Shown: positions 7,306 to 13,532 of the stretch, in pieces
How positions within the stretch are numbered: position 1 is the stretch's first letter
How the letters are laid out: each line of letters begins with the position of its first letter
Assembly: GCA_030837825.1 (NCBI GenBank)
Contig: JAUQYB010000123.1
Span: forward strand, 1-14,952
DNA: 14,952 nucleotides
Reading direction: 5' to 3'
DNA from: Albidovulum sp.
GTDB taxonomy: Bacteria > Pseudomonadota > Alphaproteobacteria > Rhodobacterales > Rhodobacteraceae
The notes under the pieces: generated by a model
Told to the model about the DNA's origin: nothing
The model's database searches: none
The model's input: the letters and a program-made list of their open reading frames with translations, nothing else
Made by a program: the position numbers and the translations under genes

Positions 7306-7334
7306 TCGACAACATGGAACGGTCCCGGTATGCA
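7306..7334 (+). promoter_or_regulatory. Possible promoter of the plus-strand methyltransferase gene
   Basis: TCGACA (7306-7311) and TATGCA (7329-7334) are separated by 17 nt. The ATG of the methyltransferase lies about 70 nt downstream of the -10 box. This fits a housekeeping promoter read away from the paralog 2 promoter, but both boxes are imperfect. Confidence 0.4.
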
Positions 7335-7405
7335 ACCCTGGGAATGACCCGGTGGCAGGCTCCGATGAGCGAGCTGACGTGTCCAGCTTGTCGCAAGGGG
7401 AAAAA

Positions 7406-8245
7406 ATGCACCCTACCACCCTGCTCGATGCCGGGATAATTCAATGGTTCAATGACCGCTGGAAAACGGAAATGGGAGCCATCGACGGTCACGACTTGCG
7501 CTTCATCGACAGCCTGCTTGTGGAAGCGCCCCCCCGGACCTTGGTCGAGATCGGTTGCGCCAGCGGTCTTTCGACAGCGCTTCTGGCGATGATGGTGGAC
7601 CAGACCGGCCCTGCGTCCATTACCAGCTTCGACCTGGGAAAGAAGTTCTACGTCGACCCGACCAAACCAGTCGGCTATCTGCTTTCCGAAATTCCTGCTC
7701 TGTCCAAGGTGAAGACAGAGGTCGTCACGGGACGGGCCTGTCTCGCCGTTCCCGAGAGATTTTCGCCCCAATCCGTGGACTTCTGCTTTGTCGACGCCTC
7801 GCACCGGCATCCCTGGCCGGTGATCGACACCCTCGTCATGCTACCGTTTCTCAAGACGGGCACCTACATGGTGCACCATGACCCGCAGATGGCGACAAAC
7901 CCTAGAAAGCATGAAACCGGCCCGAAGGTGGTGGAGCTGCTGCTTCCGGCAGATGTGGCGGTATTCCCCCGGGAGAGGTTGGCAGATCGCCCTGAATCTG
8001 CCCTGAAGACCCGCAAAATCCGGGACAATATCTTTGCCCTGCGGCGTCCGGCCGATATCCGTGGCTTGGCCTCGCGCCTTGCCCCGGGCTTCCTCCTCGG
8101 CTGGGACCTACCCTGGCATAACCAGCCCATCGGTGCAAAGTTTGCAGAAAGGCTACGCCACTTTCTTGATGCACACTATCCCGAGGACGTGGGGCGGTTC
8201 TTCGGCATCGGCATGGAACGCTACAATGCGGCATGTAAGCCCTGA
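7406..8245 (+). CDS. Class I SAM-dependent methyltransferase (Methyltransf_24-like)
   Basis: This 279-residue protein has a Rossmann methyltransferase core. Motif I is VEIGCASG (47-54), an acidic residue follows at Asp76 (SFDLG), and VDFCFVDASHRHPW (124-137) resembles the D-x-S-H stretch of Methyltransf_24 proteins, followed by HHD at 157-159, a possible metal or catalytic site. The C-terminal third (about 200-279) matches nothing I recognise. The ATG at 7406 is chosen because AAGGGGA stands just upstream and the domain begins there; the frame stays open upstream to 7211, but that part reads as non-coding. It is the only plus-strand gene and is read away from the MttB-type genes. Its G+C is lower and its codon use less biased than its neighbours, which suggests separate acquisition. 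The substrate is unknown; sugar, peptide or small-molecule methylation are all possible. Confidence 0.75.
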   Translation: MHPTTLLDAGIIQWFNDRWKTEMGAIDGHDLRFIDSLLVEAPPRTLVEIGCASGLSTALLAMMVDQTGPASITSFDLGKKFYVDPTKPVGYLLSEIPALSKVKTEVVTGRACLAVPERFSPQSVDFCFVDASHRHPWPVIDTLVMLPFLKTGTYMVHHDPQMATNPRKHETGPKVVELLLPADVAVFPRERLADRPESALKTRKIRDNIFALRRPADIRGLASRLAPGFLLGWDLPWHNQPIGAKFAERLRHFLDAHYPEDVGRFFGIGMERYNAACKP

Positions 8246-8380
8246 ATATCCCGGCACCCCGCCTGCCTCCTGATCCGCCGCTCCCGGTCCGCCAACGCGC
8301 CGGGTTCCGGCCAGCACCAGCCAGAATGGAGGCCGGTTCCTATCGGCATGATCTGAAATCGGGAAAGTGTACCGGAGAAG

Positions 8381-8456
8381 TGGTGCCCAGAGCCGGAATC
8401 GAACCAGCGACACGCGGATTTTCAATCCGCTGCTCTACCAACTGAGCTATCTGGGC
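8381..8456 (-). tRNA. tRNA-Phe (GAA)
   Basis: The minus strand folds as a full cloverleaf. The acceptor stem is GCCCAGA/TCTGGGC with discriminator A and an encoded CCA (8383-8381). The D stem is GCTC/GAGC, the anticodon stem GCGGA/TCCGC with loop TTGAAAA (anticodon GAA at 8423-8421), and the T arm GCTGG-TTCGATT-CCGGC. I saw no duplicated copy of its 3' end in the window that would mark an integrated element. Confidence 0.97.
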
Positions 8457-8486
8457 ACCGGGGGCGCAGGGCGCCCGGCGGGGCCG

Positions 8487-8515
8487 TGTTTAGGCGAGGG
8501 CGGCGGGGCTGTCCA
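8487..8515 (-). promoter_or_regulatory. Promoter of tRNA-Phe
   Basis: TGGACA (8515-8510) and TAAACA (8492-8487) are separated by exactly 17 very GC-rich nt. The mature tRNA begins about 30 nt beyond the -10 box. The GC-rich discriminator that follows is usual for stable-RNA promoters under stringent control. The tRNA is therefore probably transcribed independently of yacG. Confidence 0.65.
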
Positions 8516-8518
8516 GAG

Positions 8519-8534
8519 GTTTTCGGCGGAAAAC
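8519..8534. other. Small hairpin between yacG and tRNA-Phe
   Basis: GTTTTC and GAAAAC form a perfect 6-bp stem around a 4-nt loop, just after the yacG stop codon (8561) and before the tRNA promoter. No T-run follows on the minus strand, so it is at best a weak terminator or 3'-end-protecting structure. Confidence 0.3.
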
Positions 8535-8560
8535 GCCACCGCAGTCCAGGGGGGCGCAAA

Positions 8561-8737
8561 TCAGTGCGGGCGGGGCGGGCGGTCCGGCCGGTCGTCCTCA
8601 GCCGGCGCGTCCTCCTCCTCGGCCGGGATCGCATAGGCGCCGGTCAGCCAGCGGCCGAGGTCGATGTCGGCGCAGCGGCGCGAGCAGAAAGGGCGGTATT
8701 TCGGATCGGTCTCCTTGCGGCAGATCGGGCAGGTCAT
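8561..8737 (-). CDS. yacG: YacG-type zinc protein (DNA gyrase inhibitor family)
   Basis: This 58-residue protein starts [19 protein letters not shown] and has the four zinc ligands of YacG as CPIC (Cys3, Cys6) and Cys18/Cys22. The conserved IDLGRWL stretch follows, then an acidic tail rich in Glu, Asp and Pro. E. coli YacG binds gyrase B and inhibits it; that role here is by family. Its ATG overlaps the stop codon of the RNase E/G gene in an ATGA, so translation is probably coupled. It is the last gene of the housekeeping block before tRNA-Phe. Confidence 0.93.
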   Translation of the reverse strand: MTCPICRKETDPKYRPFCSRRCADIDLGRWLTGAYAIPAEEEDAPAEDDRPDRPPRPH

Positions 8738-9786
8738 CCGCGCGCCTCCCTGAGGATGAGGGAGAGAGGCAGCCGGTCGCGCTTGCGCTGAAGCTCGAAG
8801 TTGCCGAGCGGCGTCCAGCCGGCAAGGCTGGTTTCCGCCGCCTCGCCCTTGAAGGCCAGGCGAAGCTGCTGGTCGAGCACGGCGCGGTCGCGCTTCGGCA
8901 TCGGCGCGAAATCCACCGTCACCTGGCCGCCGAGCCCCCTCAGCCGCAACTGCCGCGGCAGGTCGCGGGCGGCGGCGATGTTGGCCTTGAGGCTCGCGGC
9001 CGGCGAGGTGTCGGCGCCGGTGTTCACGTCCACCGCCACCAGTGCGCGGGTCGGCTCGATCGCCATGTGGCCGCCGCCCGGCAGCGGCACCAGGGGCGAG
9101 AGGAGCGCGTCGACCATCTCCTCGACCCCGTGGCGGGCGAAGGCGCCCTCGCCCTCGTCCACTTCGTCGGGGGCGGGGTCGGACCAGTCGCGCCAGGCCT
9201 CCTCATGCGGGCCGGGGGCGGCGAGCAGAAGCTCCGGCCCGCCGGCCGTGTCGGCCATCACCGCCTCGGCCAGCCCGCGCGTCGCGGCGATGTCGGCGGC
9301 GGTCTCGTCCTCCGCCGCCGCCTCCGCCGCCGAGCGCAGGATCAGGCCGAAGCCGCAGCCCTCCATCCCCGCCGCCGCCAGCGTGCCGAGCCGGTCGCGC
9401 GCGTCCTCCTCGCGGATCCGGCGCGAGATGTTCAGCCCCGGTGCGGCGGGCGTCACGATGCAAAGACGGCTCTTGAACAGCACCCGCGCGGTCAGCGGCA
9501 GCGCCTTGCCCGGCTCGGCAAAGCCCGCGACCTGGACGATGACCGGCTTGCCGGGCGCCAGCCCCTTCGTCTCGCGCAGGAAGCCGGTCTCGCCGCCCGG
9601 CAGCTTCACGAAGGCGCCGCCCTGGCCCTTCATCGGCCGGTCGAGCACGCCCCTGAGGATCGCGCCGGGGGCGAGGCCAGCCGCCTCTCCGGCGTCCACC
9701 AGCAGGTCCTGCAACTGCCCGTCGACGACGAGCGCCGCCGCCTCGCGGCCGCGGCAGACCCCCAGCACGACCACCCGCCCCTTCAT
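8734..9786 (-). CDS. Compact ribonuclease E/G family protein
   Basis: This 350-residue protein has an N-terminal S1-like RNA-binding part (about 36-105, with [15 protein letters not shown]). The RNase E/G catalytic region follows, with VAVDVNTG (Asp253) and VTVDFAPM (Asp292) at the positions of the two metal-binding aspartates of E. coli RNase E (D303 and D346), joined by [12 protein letters not shown]. It ends soon after, at GNFELQRKR, and lacks the CPxC zinc-link and the rest of classical RNase E/G. I know this short form from the same gene neighbourhood in Rhodobacterales. It should cleave or trim single-stranded RNA in the cytoplasm. The ATG at 9786 overlaps the maf stop and the gene's own stop overlaps the yacG start (both ATGA). 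The frame stays open far upstream (to 10230), but that part is antisense-frame sequence within maf. Confidence 0.9.
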   Translation of the reverse strand: MKGRVVVLGVCRGREAAALVVDGQLQDLLVDAGEAAGLAPGAILRGVLDRPMKGQGGAFVKLPGGETGFLRETKGLAPGKPVIVQVAGFAEPGKALPLTARVLFKSRLCIVTPAAPGLNISRRIREEDARDRLGTLAAAGMEGCGFGLILRSAAEAAAEDETAADIAATRGLAEAVMADTAGGPELLLAAPGPHEEAWRDWSDPAPDEVDEGEGAFARHGVEEMVDALLSPLVPLPGGGHMAIEPTRALVAVDVNTGADTSPAASLKANIAAARDLPRQLRLRGLGGQVTVDFAPMPKRDRAVLDQQLRLAFKGEAAETSLAGWTPLGNFELQRKRDRLPLSLILREARG

Positions 9787-10367
9787 GCGTCCACTCCCTG
9801 CACGTCGAGCCCCGCAGCTTCCAGAAGATGCGCCGTCTCGGCAATGGGCAGGCCGACGACGCCGGTGAACGAGCCCTGGAGCCAGGGGATGAAGGCGCCG
9901 AAGCGGCCCTGGATCGCATAGGCGCCCGCCTTGCCCCGCCATTCTCCGCTCTGAAGATAGGCGTTGAGTTCCCGGTCCGACAGCGGCTTCACCTTCACCA
10001 CCGTCTCCACCACCCGTTCCCACAGCCTCTCGCCGCGACGCACCGCAACGGCGGTGATGACGCGATGGCGCCGGCCCGAGAGCGCCAGCAGGAACGCCGC
10101 CGCCTCGCCCGCGCCTTCCGGCTTGCCGAGGATGCGCCGGCCGAGCGCCACCGTCGTGTCGGCGCAGAGCACGACCTCGCCCTCGCCGCAGGCGACGGCG
10201 CGGGCCTTCTCGCGCGCCATCCGGGCGCAATAGGGGCGCGGCAGCTCTCGCTTCCGGGGGGTCTCGTCGATGTCGGGGGCGCGGACCTCGTCCGGCACCA
10301 GGCCGATCTGCGCCAGAAGCTCGCGCCGCCTCGGACTGGCCGAGCCGAGGATCAGCCGCGGGCGCAC
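9783..10367 (-). CDS. maf: Maf family nucleotide pyrophosphatase
   Basis: This 194-residue protein starts [18 protein letters not shown], the Maf nucleotide-binding signature (S-x-R-R-x-x-L). [10 protein letters not shown] (about 67-76) carries the conserved Asp-Thr and [10 protein letters not shown] the late G-Y/A-A-x-Q-G motif. Maf proteins hydrolyse non-canonical or surplus nucleoside triphosphates to monophosphates and were first linked to septum formation. The start is a GTG (10367) only 1 nt after the infA stop, so it is probably translated by reinitiation. Its stop overlaps the RNase E/G start. The length is normal for the family. Confidence 0.95.
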   Translation of the reverse strand: MRPRLILGSASPRRRELLAQIGLVPDEVRAPDIDETPRKRELPRPYCARMAREKARAVACGEGEVVLCADTTVALGRRILGKPEGAGEAAAFLLALSGRRHRVITAVAVRRGERLWERVVETVVKVKPLSDRELNAYLQSGEWRGKAGAYAIQGRFGAFIPWLQGSFTGVVGLPIAETAHLLEAAGLDVQGVDA

Positions 10368-10368
10368 C

Positions 10369-10587
10369 TCAGCGGAAGCGGTAGTTGATCCGCCCCTTGG
10401 TCAGGTCGTAGGGCGTCATCGTCACCTGAACCTTGTCGCCGGCCAGAACCCGGATGCGGTTCTTGCGCATCTTCCCTGCCATCGTGGCGATGATCTCATG
10501 GCCGTTTTCCAGCTCGACCCTGAACGTCGCATTCGGCAGGAGTTCCTTCACGACGCCCGGAAATTCGAGACCTTCTTCCTTGGCCAT
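10369..10587 (-). CDS. infA: Translation initiation factor IF-1
   Basis: The 72-residue product [13 protein letters not shown]... is an OB-fold protein with the hallmark [16 protein letters not shown] and ends [13 protein letters not shown], the canonical IF-1 length. It binds the ribosomal A site on the 30S subunit during initiation. The ATG at 10587 is chosen over the GTG at 10593 because it gives the family N-terminus and stands 5 nt after TTTGGAG. It leads the infA-maf-RNase-yacG run and appears to have its own leader. Confidence 0.98.
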   Translation of the reverse strand: MAKEEGLEFPGVVKELLPNATFRVELENGHEIIATMAGKMRKNRIRVLAGDKVQVTMTPYDLTKGRINYRFR

Positions 10588-10609
10588 GTTCACTCCAAAT
10601 TCGATCCTC

Positions 10610-10646
10610 CCCGGGCCTCGGCCCGGGCGCGCGTTAAATGCGCCCG
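10610..10646 (-). promoter_or_regulatory. Two overlapping hairpins in the infA leader
   Basis: CCCGGGCC (10610-10617) pairs with GGCCCGGG (10620-10627) around 2 nt. A second stem, CGGGCGC (10624-10630) with GCGCCCG (10640-10646), uses a 9-nt loop. They share positions 10624-10627, so only one can form fully at a time. No T-run follows on either strand. It may weaken readthrough from the hydrolase gene, shape the infA leader, or both. Confidence 0.45.
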
Positions 10647-10663
10647 AAAGAACGGGAATTCAA
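10635..10663 (-). promoter_or_regulatory. Likely infA promoter
   Basis: TTGAAT (10663-10658), overlapping the hydrolase stop codon, and CATTTA (10640-10635) are separated by 17 nt on the minus strand; ATTTAA one base further on is an alternative -10. infA begins about 48 nt downstream. This would let infA and its followers be expressed independently of the accessory genes upstream. Confidence 0.45.
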
Positions 10664-11565
10664 GCCGAATCTGGCCGTCGCCCCTGGCGGGTGACGCGGG
10701 CAAGCTGCGGCAGTTGTTCCGGCCAGTGGCGGAAGGGCAGCACGCCGCCGTCGGCGCGCGCCTCGGCCACCGCCGCGCGGTCGACGTCGGCAAAGACCCA
10801 GCCGGGTGCGTCCATCGCGCCTTCGGCGAGGATGCCGGTGGGCGGGAAGCCACGGTCGGGCGGCCCGTAGACCGCTGCACGGCCGGCATTCTCCTCCATC
10901 CCAGCGCACCAGGGGGCGTGGCCCACCACCGGGGCGTGGACCGCGACCATCTGGCCTTCCAAGGCGCGCGCCATCGCGCCGACGCGGACCCGGGTGAAGC
11001 CCGCGAGCGCCTCGGTCGCGGAAGGCACCAGCAGGATCTCCGCCCCCGCCTCGGCCATCGCCCGGGCAAGAAGCGGGAACTCGCTGTCGTAGCAGATCAG
11101 GATGCCGATGCGCCCCAGCGCGGTGTCGAAGACCTTGAGCCCCTGCCCCGCGACGACGTTCCAGTCCTCGCGCTCGAAGCGCGTCATCATCACCTTGTCC
11201 TGATGGCCGATCGGCCCGTCGGGGCCGAAGAGGCTCGCCCGGTTCACCGGCCGGTCGCCGGCATGGGCCACGTCGTAGACCGGGCCGGAGGCGGCAAGGA
11301 TATGGACGCCGTGGTGGGCGGCGAGCCGCGCGTGCATCGCCTCGGCGGCGGGCATGTGCCGGTCGACCTCGCGCAGCGCGCCCTCCAGGTCGCCGGCAAC
11401 CTCGCGGCCGCCGAGCGAGGCCAGCTCCATCGCACCGTATTCGGGAAAGACCAGAAGCCCGGCCCCCTGCGCGGCGGCCTCGGCCACCCAGTGCGCGATC
11501 TTCGTCTCGTAGTCGGCCCAGCTCTCGAACCAGTCGAGCGGATAGGCCGCGGCAGCCACTTTCAT
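10660..11565 (-). CDS. Carbon-nitrogen hydrolase (nitrilase superfamily)
   Basis: This 301-residue protein carries the nitrilase-superfamily triad: Glu42 (LVFPEYG), Lys124 (GHQDKVMMTRFE) and Cys158 (ILICYDSEFP). The superfamily hydrolyses amides or nitriles through a cysteine thioester; DKVMMTRFE and CYDSEFP suggest an amidase branch rather than a true nitrilase. The ATG at 11565 is chosen because GGAGG lies 5 nt upstream and the strand beta1 begins at once (KVAAAAYPLDW). The 32 codons further upstream are non-coding overlap with the GNAT gene. The GNAT gene ends 29 nt before it. The same two domains occur in this order as one fused protein elsewhere (YhcX type, from memory), which suggests a common pathway. 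The substrate is unknown. Confidence 0.9.
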   Translation of the reverse strand: MKVAAAAYPLDWFESWADYETKIAHWVAEAAAQGAGLLVFPEYGAMELASLGGREVAGDLEGALREVDRHMPAAEAMHARLAAHHGVHILAASGPVYDVAHAGDRPVNRASLFGPDGPIGHQDKVMMTRFEREDWNVVAGQGLKVFDTALGRIGILICYDSEFPLLARAMAEAGAEILLVPSATEALAGFTRVRVGAMARALEGQMVAVHAPVVGHAPWCAGMEENAGRAAVYGPPDRGFPPTGILAEGAMDAPGWVFADVDRAAVAEARADGGVLPFRHWPEQLPQLARVTRQGRRPDSA

Positions 11566-11594
11566 CTCTTCCTCCCCCATCCGCGGGCGGCGAG

Positions 11595-12182
11595 CTACAG
11601 CGCCTTGATCCAGAACTGCATCGGCTTGGCGGTCTCCTTCGCCTCGCCCACATCCTTCCACGAATACTCGGCCATGACACCTTCCAAAGGCGCATAGCCG
11701 CGTTTCCGCCAGAACGGGTCGAGCGGGCGGTAATCCGCCGGCCGGAGCGGATGGTCCTCGGGCCGGACGACCCGGCAGAAGGCCGACCAGCGCCGGCCGA
11801 GCCTGCGGGCGTGGGCCTCGCGCAGGTCGAAGAAGGCGTGGCCGATGCCGCGGCCGCGGTAGTCCATCAGCAGCACCGATTCCGCGCAGTAGAAGATGTC
11901 GGAGAGCGCGAGGCCGGTGGCGGCGAAGGCGGCGCTGAACTCCTCGGCGTGGTCCTCCATCGGCGTGCCCGTCGCCGCGCCGACCAGCCGGGCGCCATCG
12001 AAGGCGCCGACGACGAGCGCCTCGGGACTGTCACGGTAGGTCGCCAGGTAACGCCGCTCGTAGTAAAGATCGCCGTCGTAGAGATAGGGCCAGTCGCGGA
12101 ACACCGTGATCCTCAGCCGGGCCAGGTCGTCGAGCGCCGCCTCGAGCGCCGCGCCGGTCAGGGGCTGGACCGTCACGCTCAC
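11595..12182 (-). CDS. GNAT family N-acetyltransferase
   Basis: This 195-residue protein has the GNAT acetyl-CoA motif A at SVLLMDYRGRGIGHAFF (102-118), with RGRGIG matching R/Q-x-x-G-x-G/A, preceded by the beta4 strand and followed by a helix. The C-terminal WRKRGYAPLEGVMAEYSW fits the final GNAT strands. The GTG start (12182) overlaps the SnoaL-like gene's TGA as GTGA. It stands directly before the nitrilase-superfamily gene. Known fused GNAT/carbon-nitrogen hydrolases make it likely that the two act on the same small amine or amide, but this is inference. Confidence 0.88.
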   Translation of the reverse strand: MSVTVQPLTGAALEAALDDLARLRITVFRDWPYLYDGDLYYERRYLATYRDSPEALVVGAFDGARLVGAATGTPMEDHAEEFSAAFAATGLALSDIFYCAESVLLMDYRGRGIGHAFFDLREAHARRLGRRWSAFCRVVRPEDHPLRPADYRPLDPFWRKRGYAPLEGVMAEYSWKDVGEAKETAKPMQFWIKAL

Positions 12183-12577
12183 GCCGAGACCTGCCGGATC
12201 CAGTCCTGGAGGTTGTAGTAGGTCGTCACCCGGCTGATCCTGCCGCCCTTCAGGGTGAAGAACGCGCCCCCCGGCAGGACGTATCTCTGGCCCCGCGCCT
12301 CGGGCAGACCGCTGTCGGTCCTGAGGTATTCGCCGTTCACCACGAATTCCGCCGCGCCCCGCGTGCCGTCCTCGTTGGCAAAGACGACGACATCGGTCAG
12401 CCGCTCGCGGTAGCTGTGATTCATGTGGGCGCAGAATTCCGCGAAGGCGGTCTTGCCGCGGCGGATGCCGCCCTCGTTGACGTGATGCTCCACGTCGGTG
12501 TCCAGAAGCGCCAGCATCGCCTCCACGTCGCCCCGGTTGAAGGCGCTGTAATAGGCCTCGATCACGGCTTTGGTCAT
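12179..12577 (-). CDS. SnoaL/NTF2-like protein (ketosteroid isomerase-related)
   Basis: This 132-residue protein has the SnoaL-like cone fold pattern: an N-terminal helix VIEAYYSAFNRGDVEAML, a strand LLDTDVEHHVNEGG, RRGKTAFAEFCAHM, and late strands (AAEFVVNGEYL, GAFFTLKGGRISRVTTYYN). The family includes cyclases, hydrolases and isomerases acting on small hydrophobic or polar substrates; no specific activity can be assigned. The ATG overlaps the phosphatase stop (ATGA) and its stop overlaps the GNAT start, so it is translationally tied into the operon. It is the first of three accessory genes not normally in this block. Confidence 0.87.
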   Translation of the reverse strand: MTKAVIEAYYSAFNRGDVEAMLALLDTDVEHHVNEGGIRRGKTAFAEFCAHMNHSYRERLTDVVVFANEDGTRGAAEFVVNGEYLRTDSGLPEARGQRYVLPGGAFFTLKGGRISRVTTYYNLQDWIRQVSA

Positions 12578-13056
12578 GTCGTCTCTCCTTCCGCTGCGGG
12601 TTCGGGTTCGCCGAACCGCTCGATCATCCTGGCACGGATCTGGTCGCGCGCCTGCCGGTAGGCGGCGAGCTTCGCCTCCCGCGTCTCGCCGATGCCGGTC
12701 GGGTCCATGATCGGCCAGTATTCGACATCGAGATGGTAGAACCGGGTCAGCTCCAGCGCCTGCCGCTGGCTCGCCGGCGACAGCGCCACGACAAGGTCGA
12801 AGCCCGACAGGTCGTCGCCCCACTGCTGCATCTCCTCGAAGCTGCGCGATCGGTGGCGCGACAGTTCGATCCCCAGCTCCTGGCACACCGCCACCGCGAA
12901 ACCGTCCACCTCCAGATCGTTCTTGACGCCGGCCGACTGCACGTAGGTGGCCCGGCCGTAAAGCTGCTTCATCAGCCCCTCGGCCATCGGCGAGCGCACC
13001 GAATTGTGGTCGCAGCAGAACAGGATCGAATGCGGCAGGCTGCCGGGCACGGTCAT
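12574..13056 (-). CDS. Low-molecular-weight phosphatase family protein
   Basis: This 160-residue protein has the low-MW protein-tyrosine-phosphatase/arsenate-reductase P-loop C-x5-R as Cys15-DHNSV-Arg21-SP, and the partner Asp at IMDPTG (Asp118). The P-loop has DHNSV instead of the usual GN-x-C, so the second redox cysteine of classical members is absent from the loop; an extra Cys14 precedes it. Conserved neighbours in Rhodobacterales suggest a house protein of this family rather than true arsenic resistance; no other ars genes are present. The ATG at 13056 overlaps the UPF0262 stop, and its own stop overlaps the SnoaL-like start. Confidence 0.9.
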   Translation of the reverse strand: MTVPGSLPHSILFCCDHNSVRSPMAEGLMKQLYGRATYVQSAGVKNDLEVDGFAVAVCQELGIELSRHRSRSFEEMQQWGDDLSGFDLVVALSPASQRQALELTRFYHLDVEYWPIMDPTGIGETREAKLAAYRQARDQIRARMIERFGEPEPAAEGETT

Positions 13057-13532
13057 TCCCCGGACTGCAGGACGCAGATGAGGGTGAAGAGCCGCCGGGC
13101 GGTGTCGATGTCAAGCGCGGCCTTGCCGTCGAGCCGCTCCTGCACCACCCGCGCGCCTTCGTTGTGGATGCCGCGCCGGGCCATGTCGATCGCCTCTATC
13201 TGGCTCGGCGGCAGGCGCTTCACCGCCTCGAAATAGCTTTCGCAGATCTGGAAATAATCCTTCACCACCTGCCGGAACGGCCCCAGCGAGAGGTGGAGCT
13301 CCGCCACCTTGCCGCCCTGGTCGGTGGCGATGTCGAAGACCAGCCGACGGTCGCGGATCGACAGCCCGAGGCGAAAGGGCCCTTCGGGGGCGGGCGACCC
13401 GTCCTTGCCCGGCAGATCGAAGGAATTGTCCTCCAGCAGGTCGAAGATCGCCACCCGCCGCTCCTGCTCGACCTCGGGGGTGGGCGCCGGCAGGCCTGCA
13501 TCGTCGATCTCGATATGGCAGATGCGGCTCAT
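13053..13532 (-). CDS. UPF0262 family protein
   Basis: This 159-residue protein starts MSRICHIEIDD and has FRLGLSIRDRRLVFDI, the long helical ESYFEAVKRLPPSQIEAIDMARRGIHNEGA, and ends with a TARRLFTLICVLQ helix. This matches the UPF0262 family, which I recall as restricted largely to alphaproteobacteria and nearly always beside hisD. Its function is unknown. There is no signal peptide or membrane segment, so it should be cytoplasmic. It overlaps hisD upstream and the phosphatase gene downstream by ATGA. Confidence 0.92.
   Translation of the reverse strand: MSRICHIEIDDAGLPAPTPEVEQERRVAIFDLLEDNSFDLPGKDGSPAPEGPFRLGLSIRDRRLVFDIATDQGGKVAELHLSLGPFRQVVKDYFQICESYFEAVKRLPPSQIEAIDMARRGIHNEGARVVQERLDGKAALDIDTARRLFTLICVLQSGE

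Noticed and set aside
7211..7405. 65-codon N-terminal extension of the plus-strand methyltransferase.
   Set aside because: The extension is not domain-like, has poor codon use, and a good ribosome-binding site stands before the ATG at 7406.
7136..7405. Cobalamin riboswitch upstream of the MttB-type genes.
   Set aside because: No B12-box-like sequence or matching fold was seen in the 270-nt divergent region or in the 89-nt gap between the paralogs.
8291..8337. Hairpin CCGGCC/GGCCGG downstream of the plus-strand methyltransferase as a terminator.
   Set aside because: Only 6 bp of stem with an 18-nt loop and no T-run on either strand.
8246..8456. Integration site at tRNA-Phe for a mobile element.
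   Set aside because: No direct repeat of the tRNA 3' end, integrase gene or element boundary is visible in the window.
9787..10230. N-terminal extension of the RNase E/G frame to 10230.
   Set aside because: The extension lies inside maf in another frame. The real start is the ATG at 9786 in an ATGA overlap.
12574..13056. Arsenate reductase of an arsenic resistance operon.
   Set aside because: The fold family matches, but the P-loop lacks the usual second cysteine, no other ars genes are present, and the hisD neighbourhood points to a resident low-MW phosphatase.
12578..13114. N-terminal extension of the SnoaL-like frame to 13114.
   Set aside because: It is an out-of-frame reading of the phosphatase gene. 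The SnoaL-like domain starts at the ATG overlapping the phosphatase stop.
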